DNA of 6,868 bases from a bacterium. Its GTDB lineage: Bacteria > Patescibacteriota > Minisyncoccia > Phycocordibacterales > UBA2100. Of this stretch, positions 1-4,553 are shown one piece after another. The DNA lies in NCBI GenBank assembly GCA_030698935.1, contig JAUYLR010000095.1:1-6868 (forward strand), given 5' to 3'. Numbering within the stretch: position 1 is the stretch's first letter; every line of letters begins with the position of its first letter. The position numbers and the translations under genes are program-made. The notes beneath the pieces were generated by a model. It ran no database searches, was not told the origin of the DNA, and saw only the letters and a list, made by a program, of their open reading frames with translations.

Positions 1-191
1 TAAAAAGTCTGTCGAAGCGCCAGTTTTTCTTGCTCGGGAAGAAGTCCCATAACGGCATCCAGGAGTGGAGAGAGGTGGCTCTGCGCGGGCTGTGTTCGCG
101 GGGCCTCACGCCTTTTTGAATCCAGAATCCGTAATTCTTCCAAGGCACTCTTGCGAGCCGGCAGAGATCTAAATTCTTCGCTACTACCCAT
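1..191 (-). CDS. Unknown protein, N-terminal 63 residues (gene cut by window edge)
   Basis: An open minus-strand frame starts at ATG 191-189 and stays open for 63 codons to the left edge, so the C-terminal part is missing. The visible part begins MGSSEEFRSL and contains the segment LSPLLDAVMGLLPEQEK. It is polar, Ala/Leu/Arg/Glu-rich, probably helical, with no signal peptide or membrane segment. I do not recognise the family. No Shine-Dalgarno is present. A TGGTAAAAT element (extended -10 type) lies 8 nt upstream of the ATG, so the message would have at most a very short leader. No competing plus-strand frame is evident here. That the frame is real rests on its length, the promoter-like element and its unbroken run to the edge. 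Confidence 0.45.
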   Translation of the reverse strand, partial: MGSSEEFRSLPARKSALEELRILDSKRREAPRTQPAQSHLSPLLDAVMGLLPEQEKLALRQTF

Positions 192-198
192 ATTGGTT

Positions 199-207
199 CA
201 TTTTACC
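199..207 (-). promoter_or_regulatory. Candidate extended -10 element for the left-edge gene
   Basis: Read on the minus strand this is TGGTAAAAT, matching the extended -10 form TGnTANNNT. It ends 8 nt before ATG 191. No good -35 is visible, which extended -10 promoters can tolerate. Confidence 0.35.
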
Positions 208-315
208 ACGACTGCGGGCGGCATTTTACAAGAAAGACTCCTTCCTTGACTCAAAAAATGATTGCGGGCGATTGAATTTCCACGGCTTTTTCACGTCTAA
301 TTTTGCGAAATCATG

Positions 316-355
316 TCCCCCGAACGGCTCACACGGGTGTGAGCCGTTCGGGGGA
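316..355. terminator. Perfect 19-bp inverted repeat (hairpin)
   Basis: The arms are 316-334 and 337-355, perfectly complementary, with GG at the centre (in RNA probably an 18-bp stem with a CGGG loop). The stem is GC-rich and very stable. There is no clear T-run on either side, so it is not a textbook intrinsic terminator. It lies downstream of the 72-aa minus-strand gene, after a second hairpin at 389-418. Termination, 3'-end protection or a protein-bound palindrome are all possible. Nothing else is seen in the 192-431 gap apart from these two hairpins and the promoter element near 199-207. Confidence 0.5.
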
Positions 356-388
356 TTGGTGTCAGGAACGACATTTCTTTCCGTTTCT

Positions 389-418
389 TATTGTCTAATT
401 CGTGAGAATTAGACAATA
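389..418 (-). terminator. 13-bp hairpin with GTGA (GNRA-type) loop after the 72-aa gene
   Basis: The perfect arms TATTGTCTAATTC (389-401) and GAATTAGACAATA (406-418) enclose GTGA, which on the plus strand would be a GNRA tetraloop closed by C-G. It begins 13 nt past the stop codon of the minus-strand 72-aa gene. It is therefore placed like a terminator or 3'-stabilising stem. There is no strong U-tract on the minus strand. Confidence 0.4.
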
Positions 419-431
419 GTGGTATTCGGAA

Positions 432-650
432 TCATGAATTCAGCTTGGGCTTATCCTTATCTCTTTTTTGTTCATCAATTCTCCCCTGCTCGTTAAGAAA
501 TCCGCCGATATCTTTTTCTCTAATGTCAGCGGGCATATGCTCCACATCTGGAGTGCGTTCAACAATCTGTAGTTCCGGCTCTGGGTCAAGCGCCAGTTTA
601 TCTTGTTGATTTTTGCTGCGTCTCCCCTCTATCCTAATCCGTTCGTTCAT
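432..650 (-). CDS. Hypothetical 72-aa hydrophilic protein
   Basis: This 72-residue protein starts MNERIRIEGRRSKNQQ and ends DKDKPKLNS, with a TGA stop. It is highly charged, with no membrane segment, no cysteine and no motif I recognise. The composition suggests a partly disordered, soluble small protein. The chosen ATG (650-648) is supported by the element TGATAAAGT placed so that its TAAAGT hexamer ends exactly 6 nt before the ATG, as at four other genes in this window. An AGG touching the ATG is too close to serve as a normal ribosome binding site. The gene is divergent from the 33-aa Cys-rich gene and followed by two strong hairpins. It may be a lineage-restricted small gene; chance cannot be fully excluded. 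Confidence 0.5.
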   Translation of the reverse strand: MNERIRIEGRRSKNQQDKLALDPEPELQIVERTPDVEHMPADIREKDIGGFLNEQGRIDEQKRDKDKPKLNS

Positions 651-656
651 CCTAAA

Positions 657-665
657 ACTTTATCA
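657..665 (-). promoter_or_regulatory. Candidate extended -10 for the 72-aa gene (leaderless geometry)
   Basis: On the minus strand this reads TGATAAAGT (TGnTANNNT). The TAAAGT hexamer is followed by TTTAGG and then ATG 650, so transcription would begin at or next to the start codon. A TTGACT lies too far upstream to be its -35. Confidence 0.35.
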
Positions 666-833
666 CGCTCGGTTGGTTCTGTTACTGATACCGTGTGCAT
701 ATTGTTATAGTCAATGGCCACGGTCGCATTTTATCAGGCACAGGCCATCTTAGGCCTCTTCATGCAAAATACATGAAACACGTGACATTATTTTGCTATT
801 AAAAGTAAAGTTAATAATTAAGAAAAAAGATAT

Positions 834-935
834 ATGGAAGCAGAATCAAATGTGTGCGCAAATTGCGGTCATGAGCACAAGGAGGCTGATGGGTCTTGCA
901 GTTGCGGGTGCAAGAGTGCAACAAAGGGTGAGTAA
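834..935 (+). CDS. 33-aa cysteine-rich putative metal-binding microprotein
   Basis: ATG 834 to TAA 933-935 encodes 33 residues beginning MEAESNVCANCGHEHKEADG and ending SCSCGCKSATKGE. It has five cysteines (8, 11, 22, 24, 26) and two histidines (13, 15), arranged C-x2-C-G-H-x-H, then C-x-C-G-C. Such spacing suggests a zinc-ribbon-like or metallothionein-like metal site, possibly a zinc or copper binding peptide; this is inference from the residue pattern. A purine-rich stretch AAGAAAAAAG a few nt upstream may act as a weak ribosome binding site, and the AT-rich region 790-820 could hold its promoter. The peptide is too short for ordinary ORF cut-offs and easily missed. The long minus-strand frame across it (811-1038) is rejected as a shadow. 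The dense Cys/His pattern makes chance unlikely but not impossible. Confidence 0.6.
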   Translation: MEAESNVCANCGHEHKEADGSCSCGCKSATKGE

Positions 936-994
936 AGGTTCCTCGGGCAAGCCCCCTGCAGTGTTTCTCTGATGCACCGCAACAAAACGGGCAA

Positions 995-1023
995 TTGGAA
1001 TTTGTTCCACACTCCGCTATACT
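995..1023 (+). promoter_or_regulatory. Sigma70-type promoter for tRNA-Asn
   Basis: TTGGAA (995-1000) and TATACT (1018-1023) are separated by exactly 17 bp. Initiation would fall near 1030, about 35 nt before the mature tRNA 5' end. It is the best canonical -35/-10 pair in the window and could also drive the genes that follow. Confidence 0.5.
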
Positions 1024-1064
1024 GTCACCCGAAGCCATGGGGGTTCTTTCTCTGTGGATAATAT

Positions 1065-1140
1065 TCCGCGGTAGCTCAGATGGTAGAGCGCCTCGCTGTT
1101 AACGAGGATGTCCCAGGTTCGAGCCCTGGCCGCGGAGCCA
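1065..1140 (+). tRNA. tRNA-Asn(GUU), CCA encoded
   Basis: This is a complete 76-nt cloverleaf. The acceptor stem TCCGCGG (1065-1071) pairs with CCGCGGA (1130-1136), followed by discriminator G1137 and encoded CCA (1138-1140). The D arm GCTC/GAGC spans 1074-1089. The anticodon stem CCTCG/CGAGG encloses the loop CTGTTAA, with anticodon GTT at 1098-1100, which decodes AAC/AAU (Asn). The variable loop is ATGTC. The T arm CCAGG/CCTGG encloses TTCGAGC. All stems pair perfectly. The final A of CCA is also the A of a possible ATG for the next gene, so tRNA 3' processing must cut at or inside the start region of the downstream coding sequence. Confidence 0.97.
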
Positions 1141-1145
1141 TGAAG

Positions 1146-1739
1146 ATGGCTTATTTGCTTCAAGGAATTCTTTTCGTCGGGGTCGTTTTGATTGCGGCGT
1201 ATGCTTTGCAATTAAGACAGGCACCGGACGACTCTGGTACAATAGACGGAGCGTTACAACCCATGGCAACAAATCTTTCCATAACAAGCTCCGCGTTTGA
1301 ACAGAGTGGGCGCATCCCCAGTAAATACACGTGCGACGGAAACCGCACAATAAATCCGCCACTCGCTTTTTCCGGCGTGCCGGAGGGCGCGAAATCGCTC
1401 GCGCTTATCATGGACGATCCGGATGTTCCGAAAGCGCTTCATGCCGATGGCGTTTTTGACCACTGGGTACTTTTCAATATCTCTCCCGCAACTCGCGAGA
1501 TTGCCGAGGGCAAGTCCGTAGGGACTGCGGGCGCGAATGACGCGGGCGGTAACGCATACTACGGGCCCTGCCCGCCACCGCAGTATGAGCCAAGCGAGCA
1601 CCGTTACATATTCGCGCTCTACGCGCTTGATTCGGAATTATCGCTCAAAGAAGGAGCGACCAAAAAAGAGGTTCTCCAAGCGATGGAAGGTCACGTTATC
1701 CAACAAGCGCAACTTATTGGGAAGTATAAAAGGTTATAA
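1146..1739 (+). CDS. Membrane-anchored YbhB/YbcL-type PEBP family protein
   Basis: This is a phosphatidylethanolamine-binding (Raf-kinase-inhibitor-like) family protein of 197 aa from ATG 1146. Residues 4-21 form one hydrophobic helix (signal anchor or uncleaved signal), followed by a linker to about residue 42 and then the PEBP fold. Family signatures seen are MDDPDVP (89-95), DHWVLFNI (105-112), YYGPCPPP (138-145) and HRYIFALYALD (152-162). The bacterial PEBP GPCPP-x-x-HRY segment carries a few extra residues (QYEPSE). Known folds bind small anionic ligands; the bacterial function is poorly defined. The frame continues upstream to 1080, but that part translates the tRNA (VPGSSPG from the T arm), so that start is rejected. 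ATG 1140 overlaps the CCA. ATG 1146 has GGAG, inside the tRNA acceptor end, 8 nt upstream. A cytosolic form from ATG 1263 is conceivable. Confidence 0.85.
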   Translation: MAYLLQGILFVGVVLIAAYALQLRQAPDDSGTIDGALQPMATNLSITSSAFEQSGRIPSKYTCDGNRTINPPLAFSGVPEGAKSLALIMDDPDVPKALHADGVFDHWVLFNISPATREIAEGKSVGTAGANDAGGNAYYGPCPPPQYEPSEHRYIFALYALDSELSLKEGATKKEVLQAMEGHVIQQAQLIGKYKRL

Positions 1740-1740
1740 T
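1735..1740 (+). promoter_or_regulatory. Consensus -10 (TATAAT) overlapping the PEBP stop codon
   Basis: TATAAT matches the consensus 6/6. It contains the TAA stop (1737-1739) of the PEBP gene and ends exactly 6 nt before the GTG of the glutaredoxin gene. Transcription would start at or next to the GTG (leaderless). No convincing -35 is seen. Confidence 0.45.
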
Positions 1741-1746
1741 AGACCT

Positions 1747-1980
1747 GTGGATACGCTCATTCTGTACGTGAAAACCGGATGCCCGTGGTGCCAAAAGGTG
1801 CTTGATTTTGCAACCGAGAAGGGAATTCAATTTGAGCTTCGCAATATTGCCGACCCGGCCGTCGCGCAGGAATTGATTAACCGCGGCGGAAAGCGGCAGG
1901 TGCCGTATCTCGTAGACGAAAAGAATGCAATAGAGATGTACGAATCGGCCGATATTATTGAGTATTTAAAGAAGATTTGA
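1747..1980 (+). CDS. Glutaredoxin (CPWC type), 77 aa
   Basis: This is a small thiol-disulfide oxidoreductase of the glutaredoxin/NrdH group, acting in the cytosol to reduce disulfides or supply electrons to reductases. The active site TGCPWC lies at residues 10-15. The cis-proline motif RQVPYLVD is near residue 55, and MYESADIIEYL at the C-terminus resembles the glutathione-binding edge of glutaredoxins. The length is typical for the minimal family. The GTG at 1747 is chosen because it sits just before the first beta strand (VDTLILYVKTGCPWC) and 6 nt after TATAAT. The longer frame from 1537 runs through the PEBP gene and is rejected. It lies 7 nt after the PEBP stop and 31 nt before hpf, so read-through co-transcription is likely as well. 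Confidence 0.9.
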   Translation: MDTLILYVKTGCPWCQKVLDFATEKGIQFELRNIADPAVAQELINRGGKRQVPYLVDEKNAIEMYESADIIEYLKKI

Positions 1981-1999
1981 AATTAAAAATTAGAAATTT
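1980..1999 (+). repeat. AT-rich 20-nt repeat, copy 1
   Basis: The sequence AAATTAAAAATT-A-GAAATTT starts on the last base of the glutaredoxin stop codon and fills most of the gap to hpf. It matches 19 of 20 positions with the reverse complement of 5583-5602, beyond mreB. From general familiarity, such words are frequent between genes in Parcubacteria-type genomes. Confidence 0.55.
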
Positions 2000-2011
2000 G
2001 ACATTAATCCT

Positions 2012-2380
2012 ATGGACATCAGAATAAAAGCAACGAACTATGAGATGACGCCGGACGTTGAAAGTTACCTTGGCGAGCGTCTGAACTCGCTTGAAAAATT
2101 CATCGGGGCCGACTTGAACGTGGTCAGATGCGAGGTGGAGCTTGGCCGCGATGCAGGCCGCCCGCGCCACGGAGCAAATATCTGGTTTGCGGAAATTGCA
2201 ATACTGGTCCCCGGAAAAGACCGCGTGTATGCGCGGAATAATTCAGAGAGCGTGAACGGGGCCATTGACGATGTGAAAGAGGAAGTTGAACGGCAACTAC
2301 TTCGCGAGAGGAAACTGCATCGCCGCATATTCCGGAACGGGGGCGCGATGCTCAAACGCATAATGCGGTTTGGTGAATAG
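2012..2380 (+). CDS. hpf: Ribosome hibernation promoting factor, HPF/RaiA (S30AE) family, short form
   Basis: This 122-aa protein opens MDIRIKATNYEMTPDVESYL, the characteristic S30AE start (beta strand, then helix with the D-V-x-x-Y-x pattern). It continues with LEKFIGADLNVVRCEVELGRD, then IWFAEIAILVPGK and VYARNNSESVNGAIDDVKEEVERQL. The family binds the decoding centre of the 30S subunit and silences ribosomes during starvation; long forms also dimerise ribosomes through an extra C-terminal domain. That domain is absent here. A short basic tail (RKLHRRIFRNGGAMLKRIMRF) follows the core and may add rRNA contacts, which is inference. No Shine-Dalgarno or clear -10 precedes the ATG; TTGACATTAAT just upstream is not well placed. 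Co-transcription with the glutaredoxin, 31 nt away, is likely. Confidence 0.92.
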   Translation: MDIRIKATNYEMTPDVESYLGERLNSLEKFIGADLNVVRCEVELGRDAGRPRHGANIWFAEIAILVPGKDRVYARNNSESVNGAIDDVKEEVERQLLRERKLHRRIFRNGGAMLKRIMRFGE

Positions 2381-2473
2381 TGGTATGAAATTCCTTATAT
2401 GCTTATTCCCTCCTTCGCATAAAGCTACGGGCGGGCGCGGCGCGCGAATAAGCATATAATACAAGACCACTAT
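2377..2473. terminator. Long bipartite inverted repeat between convergent hpf and fmt
   Basis: The outer arms ATAGTGGT (2377-2384) and ACCACTAT (2466-2473) enclose the inner arms TTATATGCTTATTC (2395-2408) and GAATAAGCATATAA (2446-2459). Both pairs are perfect, with a 37-nt GC-rich apical region. The outer arms include the stop codons of both genes (TAG in each direction). The symmetric position indicates a shared bidirectional terminator, although the apical loop is much longer than in standard terminators. Confidence 0.6.
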
Positions 2474-3357
2474 ATTGGCTTTGCTCCCGAGCGCAGGAAT
2501 TCCGCGTAGCCCATTTCTTTTTTGCCCTCGGGTTTTACGCGGTCAATCACTAGCGCGCCGTCTTGAACGTGTGCGTCTACAATGCCGACGCGGATTTTCT
2601 TTCCGCTTCTTTCAAAGAATGCGTACGTGCCGGGCCAGCCCTCGTAGGCGCGTATCTTCCGCAGATTCAACCGCGCGTCATCAGCAAGGTTCAGCAAACC
2701 GTCTTCTTTCTTAATTTTCTCGGAATACGTTGCAATATCATGGTTTTGTTCATGCGCGTCTATTTCACCCTTGACCCACTGCGGAAGCGCTTGCGCGAGC
2801 AATCGCCCGCCTTCCCGCATCAACGTTTCTTCCAGTCCGGCCACACGCATCTGTTCATCAATCGCGATACGTTTTTGTGCAATGATTGGCCCGTGGTCCA
2901 TTTCCTCATCCAGACGAATAATGGAAACGCCGGTAGTTTTCTCGTCATTCAAAATAGCGCTCCGTATGGGAGACGGCCCGCGCAAGCGCGGGAGAAGCGA
3001 GGGATGCACGTTGAGGAATCCGCGCCGCGGAATACCGAGGACCGTCCTTGGTAAGATCTTTCCGTAGTCAACAACAATACAAACAGTTAGTAGTTTGTAG
3101 TTAGTAGTCAGTAGTTCCACAAAGCCAGAATCAAGTTTTTCTGGCTGGAGAATATCAATGACATGAGCAAGTGCCCATTCCTTTACAGGAGAGGGTTGCA
3201 ACGCGAGTCCGCGGCCCCTTTTTTTATCGGGTGGAGTGACGATGAGAGAGGGGAGCAGTCCCGCTGTTTTTAATTCATCAAGAACAAAGACCGCGATATG
3301 CGATGTCCCGAAAAAGGCGAATTGAAAATCACTTTTTTTCTTCTGCTTCTTCATCAT
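2470..3357 (-). CDS. fmt: Methionyl-tRNA formyltransferase
   Basis: This enzyme transfers a formyl group from 10-formyltetrahydrofolate to Met-tRNA(fMet) for translation initiation. The N-terminal Rossmann-type formyltransferase domain begins FAFFGTSHIAVFVLDEL (about 13-29). The catalytic region is NVHPSLLPRLRGPSPI (116-131), with Asn116 and His118, followed by MDHGPI (153-158) supplying the catalytic Asp154. The C-terminal tRNA-binding domain includes YEGWPGTYAFF. From ATG 3357 it is 295 aa, slightly shorter than the usual ~310. ATG 3354 is equally possible; the frame further upstream overlaps def and is rejected. It overlaps the end of def by 29 bp, so the pair is surely co-transcribed and perhaps translationally coupled. 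Residues 81-91 (ELLTTNYKLLT) are encoded by a 14-bp tandem repeat. Confidence 0.95.
   Translation of the reverse strand: MMKKQKKKSDFQFAFFGTSHIAVFVLDELKTAGLLPSLIVTPPDKKRGRGLALQPSPVKEWALAHVIDILQPEKLDSGFVELLTTNYKLLTVCIVVDYGKILPRTVLGIPRRGFLNVHPSLLPRLRGPSPIRSAILNDEKTTGVSIIRLDEEMDHGPIIAQKRIAIDEQMRVAGLEETLMREGGRLLAQALPQWVKGEIDAHEQNHDIATYSEKIKKEDGLLNLADDARLNLRKIRAYEGWPGTYAFFERSGKKIRVGIVDAHVQDGALVIDRVKPEGKKEMGYAEFLRSGAKPI
3085..3116 (-). repeat. 14-bp tandem repeat inside fmt
   Basis: On the plus strand, two adjacent 14-mers AGTTAGTAGTTTGT (3085-3098) and AGTTAGTAGTCAGT (3099-3112) differ at two positions and are followed by AGTT. In fmt this encodes LLTTNYKLLT, in the loop just before the strand leading to DYGKILP. 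It keeps the reading frame and is unlike the surrounding conserved enzyme sequence. Confidence 0.6.
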
Positions 3358-3922
3358 AAAGTTCTGTTGCTTTATCTGTGTAAAGGATGCCCTCAAGGTG
3401 GTCAAGCTCGTGCTGGAAGATGTGGGCGAGAAATCCCGATGCTCCACGCGTAAACTGAACGCCGTTTTCATCGTACGCGCGCACGGTCGCTTTTTCTACG
3501 CGCGGAACGATGCCCCACTTGCCGCGGATAGAAAGGCACCCCTCGTGCTTCTCACTTTTCCCGCGCGACATTTTTAGAAGCTTTGGATTTATATACACTT
3601 GGTCCGGTAGCGCAGGTTCGGGATAGCTTTGAGGTGCCTGCCCCGTAGGCAGCTTGCTGTCCTTCGGGGTCTCCTCGACTGTCCCGGTATCAGGTGCATT
3701 CCGCTTACCCCTTGCAAGCGCTTTACCGGAAACAATAAAAAGTCGCAACACCTCGCCGACCTGCGGTGCCGCGAGTGCCACACCGTATTTCTCTTTGGAG
3801 AGCAGAGCTTTCATTTCCTTGATAAGGTTTTGTGTTTTTTTGTTTTTTATCTCGCCAATAGGCAATTCCTGCGCGATTTGGCGCAGGGCGGGGTTCTTCT
3901 CTTCGGACAGAATGGTATGCAT
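3329..3922 (-). CDS. def: Peptide deformylase
   Basis: This metalloenzyme removes the N-formyl group from nascent proteins, acting after Fmt in the formyl-methionine cycle. It is 197 aa from ATG 3922. The three family motifs are present: motif I GVALAAPQ (47-54; the usual GxGLAAPQ with Ala for the second Gly), motif II EGCLS (127-131; metal-binding Cys) and motif III QHELDH (170-175; two metal-binding His and the catalytic Glu). Between motifs I and II, roughly residues 68-108 are a Pro/Thr/Lys-rich stretch that makes the protein longer than the usual ~165-185 aa. The start is chosen because MHTILSEEKNPALRQIA matches the usual N-terminus and TATTCT ends 6 nt upstream. The frame extending to 3979 crosses the divergent gene and is rejected. 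It is first in the def-fmt operon. Confidence 0.95.
   Translation of the reverse strand: MHTILSEEKNPALRQIAQELPIGEIKNKKTQNLIKEMKALLSKEKYGVALAAPQVGEVLRLFIVSGKALARGKRNAPDTGTVEETPKDSKLPTGQAPQSYPEPALPDQVYINPKLLKMSRGKSEKHEGCLSIRGKWGIVPRVEKATVRAYDENGVQFTRGASGFLAHIFQHELDHLEGILYTDKATELYDEEAEEKK
3602..3712 (-). repeat. Low-complexity/palindromic insertion within def
   Basis: This stretch encodes about 36 residues including APDTGTVEETPKDSKLPTGQ, which have no counterpart in the deformylase core. At DNA level it holds short inverted repeats, such as TGCCT (3635-3639) with AGGCA (3647-3651) and CCCCG (3641-3645) with CGGGG (3665-3669). It resembles an in-frame insertion of a palindromic intergenic-type element. 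The boundaries are approximate. Confidence 0.4.
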
Positions 3923-3928
3923 GTCATT

Positions 3929-3934
3929 AGAATA
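3929..3934 (-). promoter_or_regulatory. Candidate -10 for def-fmt (leaderless geometry)
   Basis: TATTCT on the minus strand is followed by AATGAC (6 nt) and then ATG 3922. TGGCGG lies 17 bp upstream but is a poor -35. The element sits in the 34-bp gap shared with the divergent gene. Confidence 0.35.
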
Positions 3935-3944
3935 GCGGAAAGTG

Positions 3945-3950
3945 TACAAT
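3945..3950 (+). promoter_or_regulatory. Candidate -10 for the 103-aa gene (leaderless geometry)
   Basis: TACAAT (5/6 to consensus) is preceded directly by TG and followed by ACCGCC (6 nt) and ATG 3957. It lies back-to-back with the def -10; only 10 bp separate the two hexamers. Confidence 0.4.
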
Positions 3951-3956
3951 ACCGCC

Positions 3957-4268
3957 ATGGCGATGCGGCACATAAGCACTCACATCAAACGAGCCATGAG
4001 CAAGGGCAGAGAAACCGAGCGCGGCGAGCTTATGAAATATTTTTGCGAGCGCATCAATTCCGGCCGTTTGCGCGACGGCCTCGCTCCGGTATCCATGGGG
4101 CGCATGGGAAAGATGCTTGAGAAAATCCCCACGAAAGATTTGTACTATCTGAAAAGCGTGTGCGACCAAGCGGAGAATTTCTCAAAACGGTTCTGGTATT
4201 CTCTCAATCCCGAAAAATACGAGAAGGCGAATAAGGGAAAGTTCAAAAAGACTAGAGGGGAATACTGA
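3957..4268 (+). CDS. Conserved-looking hypothetical protein, 103 aa
   Basis: The protein starts MAMRHISTHIKRAMSKGRET, is rich in Lys/Arg and aromatic residues, and contains SGRLRDGLAPVSMGRMGKML, TKDLYYLKSVCDQAENFSKRFWYSLNP and a basic tail (KANKGKFKKTRGEY). There is no signal peptide or membrane helix. It is probably a small helical, nucleic-acid- or ribosome-associated soluble protein, but this is only from charge; I do not recognise the family. ATG 3957 is preferred over GTG 3942 because TACAAT ends 6 nt before it and overlaps the GTG region. It is divergent from def with 34 bp between start codons, so the two genes must have adjoining promoters and may be regulated together. Three hairpins follow. 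Confidence 0.7.
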   Translation: MAMRHISTHIKRAMSKGRETERGELMKYFCERINSGRLRDGLAPVSMGRMGKMLEKIPTKDLYYLKSVCDQAENFSKRFWYSLNPEKYEKANKGKFKKTRGEY

Positions 4269-4276
4269 ATATTGCA

Positions 4277-4328
4277 ATCCATTGAGATGTCATCTCAATG
4301 GATGCGATGAGGTGACACCTCATCGCAT
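4277..4328. repeat. Two tandem, related 27-bp palindromes
   Basis: Palindrome 1 (4277-4303) has arms ATCCATTGAGATG and CATCTCAATGGAT around a single T. Palindrome 2 (4302-4328) has arms ATGCGATGAGGTG and CACCTCATCGCAT around a single A. They overlap by 2 bp. The left arms agree at 9 of 13 positions, and every difference is matched by the complementary change in the other arm. They begin 9 nt after the stop of the 103-aa gene. No T-run follows, so they may be 3'-end stems, paired operators or copies of a palindromic element. Confidence 0.6.
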
Positions 4329-4393
4329 TAGCAGAAAAGGAAAAAGCCCTTAGCTTGCAGTTAATAGCCGGCAGTAGCGGAAATGCAGAACTC

Positions 4394-4437
4394 AAATACC
4401 AACAAATTACGCCTAGGCGTGATTTGTTGGTATTTTT
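4394..4437 (+). terminator. Long hairpin with T-tail upstream of mreB
   Basis: The left arm (4394-4413) and right arm (4416-4435) give 14 bp, one T-G wobble and 5 bp around TA (CCTAGG centre). The right arm ends in a run of five T (4433-4437), and the left arm starts with AAA. It is thus consistent with a terminator for the plus-strand 103-aa gene, and partly bidirectional. The rest of the 4269-4553 gap contains the two palindromes before it and a candidate mreB promoter; no credible gene is seen. Confidence 0.5.
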
Positions 4438-4531
4438 ACATGAGGATTGGGCCTTGAGCGGAAGCTTACTGAGTAACTCTACGCTTGAGTCTGGAGTTAA
4501 TTTAAGCATGGCAATGCTGCGCGATACGGTA

Positions 4532-4537
4532 TACAAT
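4532..4537 (+). promoter_or_regulatory. Candidate -10 for mreB
   Basis: TACAAT (5/6) precedes the preferred mreB ATG by 16 nt, giving a leader of about 10 nt with no Shine-Dalgarno. A weak -35-like ATGGCA (4508-4513) is 18 bp upstream. It overlaps the alternative ATG at 4536, which argues against that start. Confidence 0.3.
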
Positions 4538-4553
4538 GCCCCCACTCATATAT

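Noticed and set aside
246..276. TTGACT as -35 of a plus-strand promoter in the left gap
   Set aside because: No acceptable -10 at 16-18 bp and no plus-strand gene follows.
811..1038. 75-aa minus-strand frame rich in Cys
   Set aside because: It is the complement of the 33-aa Cys-rich gene and of the tRNA promoter region, with no start signal or family pattern.
1080..1139. 20-residue upstream extension of the PEBP frame
   Set aside because: It translates the tRNA-Asn sequence; VPGSSPG is the usual artefact of a T arm.
1537..1746. Long N-terminal extension of the glutaredoxin frame
   Set aside because: It lies wholly inside the PEBP coding region in another frame; the GTG at 1747 gives the normal family length.
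415..2386. 11-bp direct repeat AATAGTGGTAT at 415-425 and 2376-2386
   Set aside because: Several 11-bp matches are expected by chance in a window this size; flanking bases differ.
4394..4435. Possible integron attC-type site
   Set aside because: It is a near-perfect palindrome without the R/L box pattern, the offset bulges, an integrase gene or cassettes.
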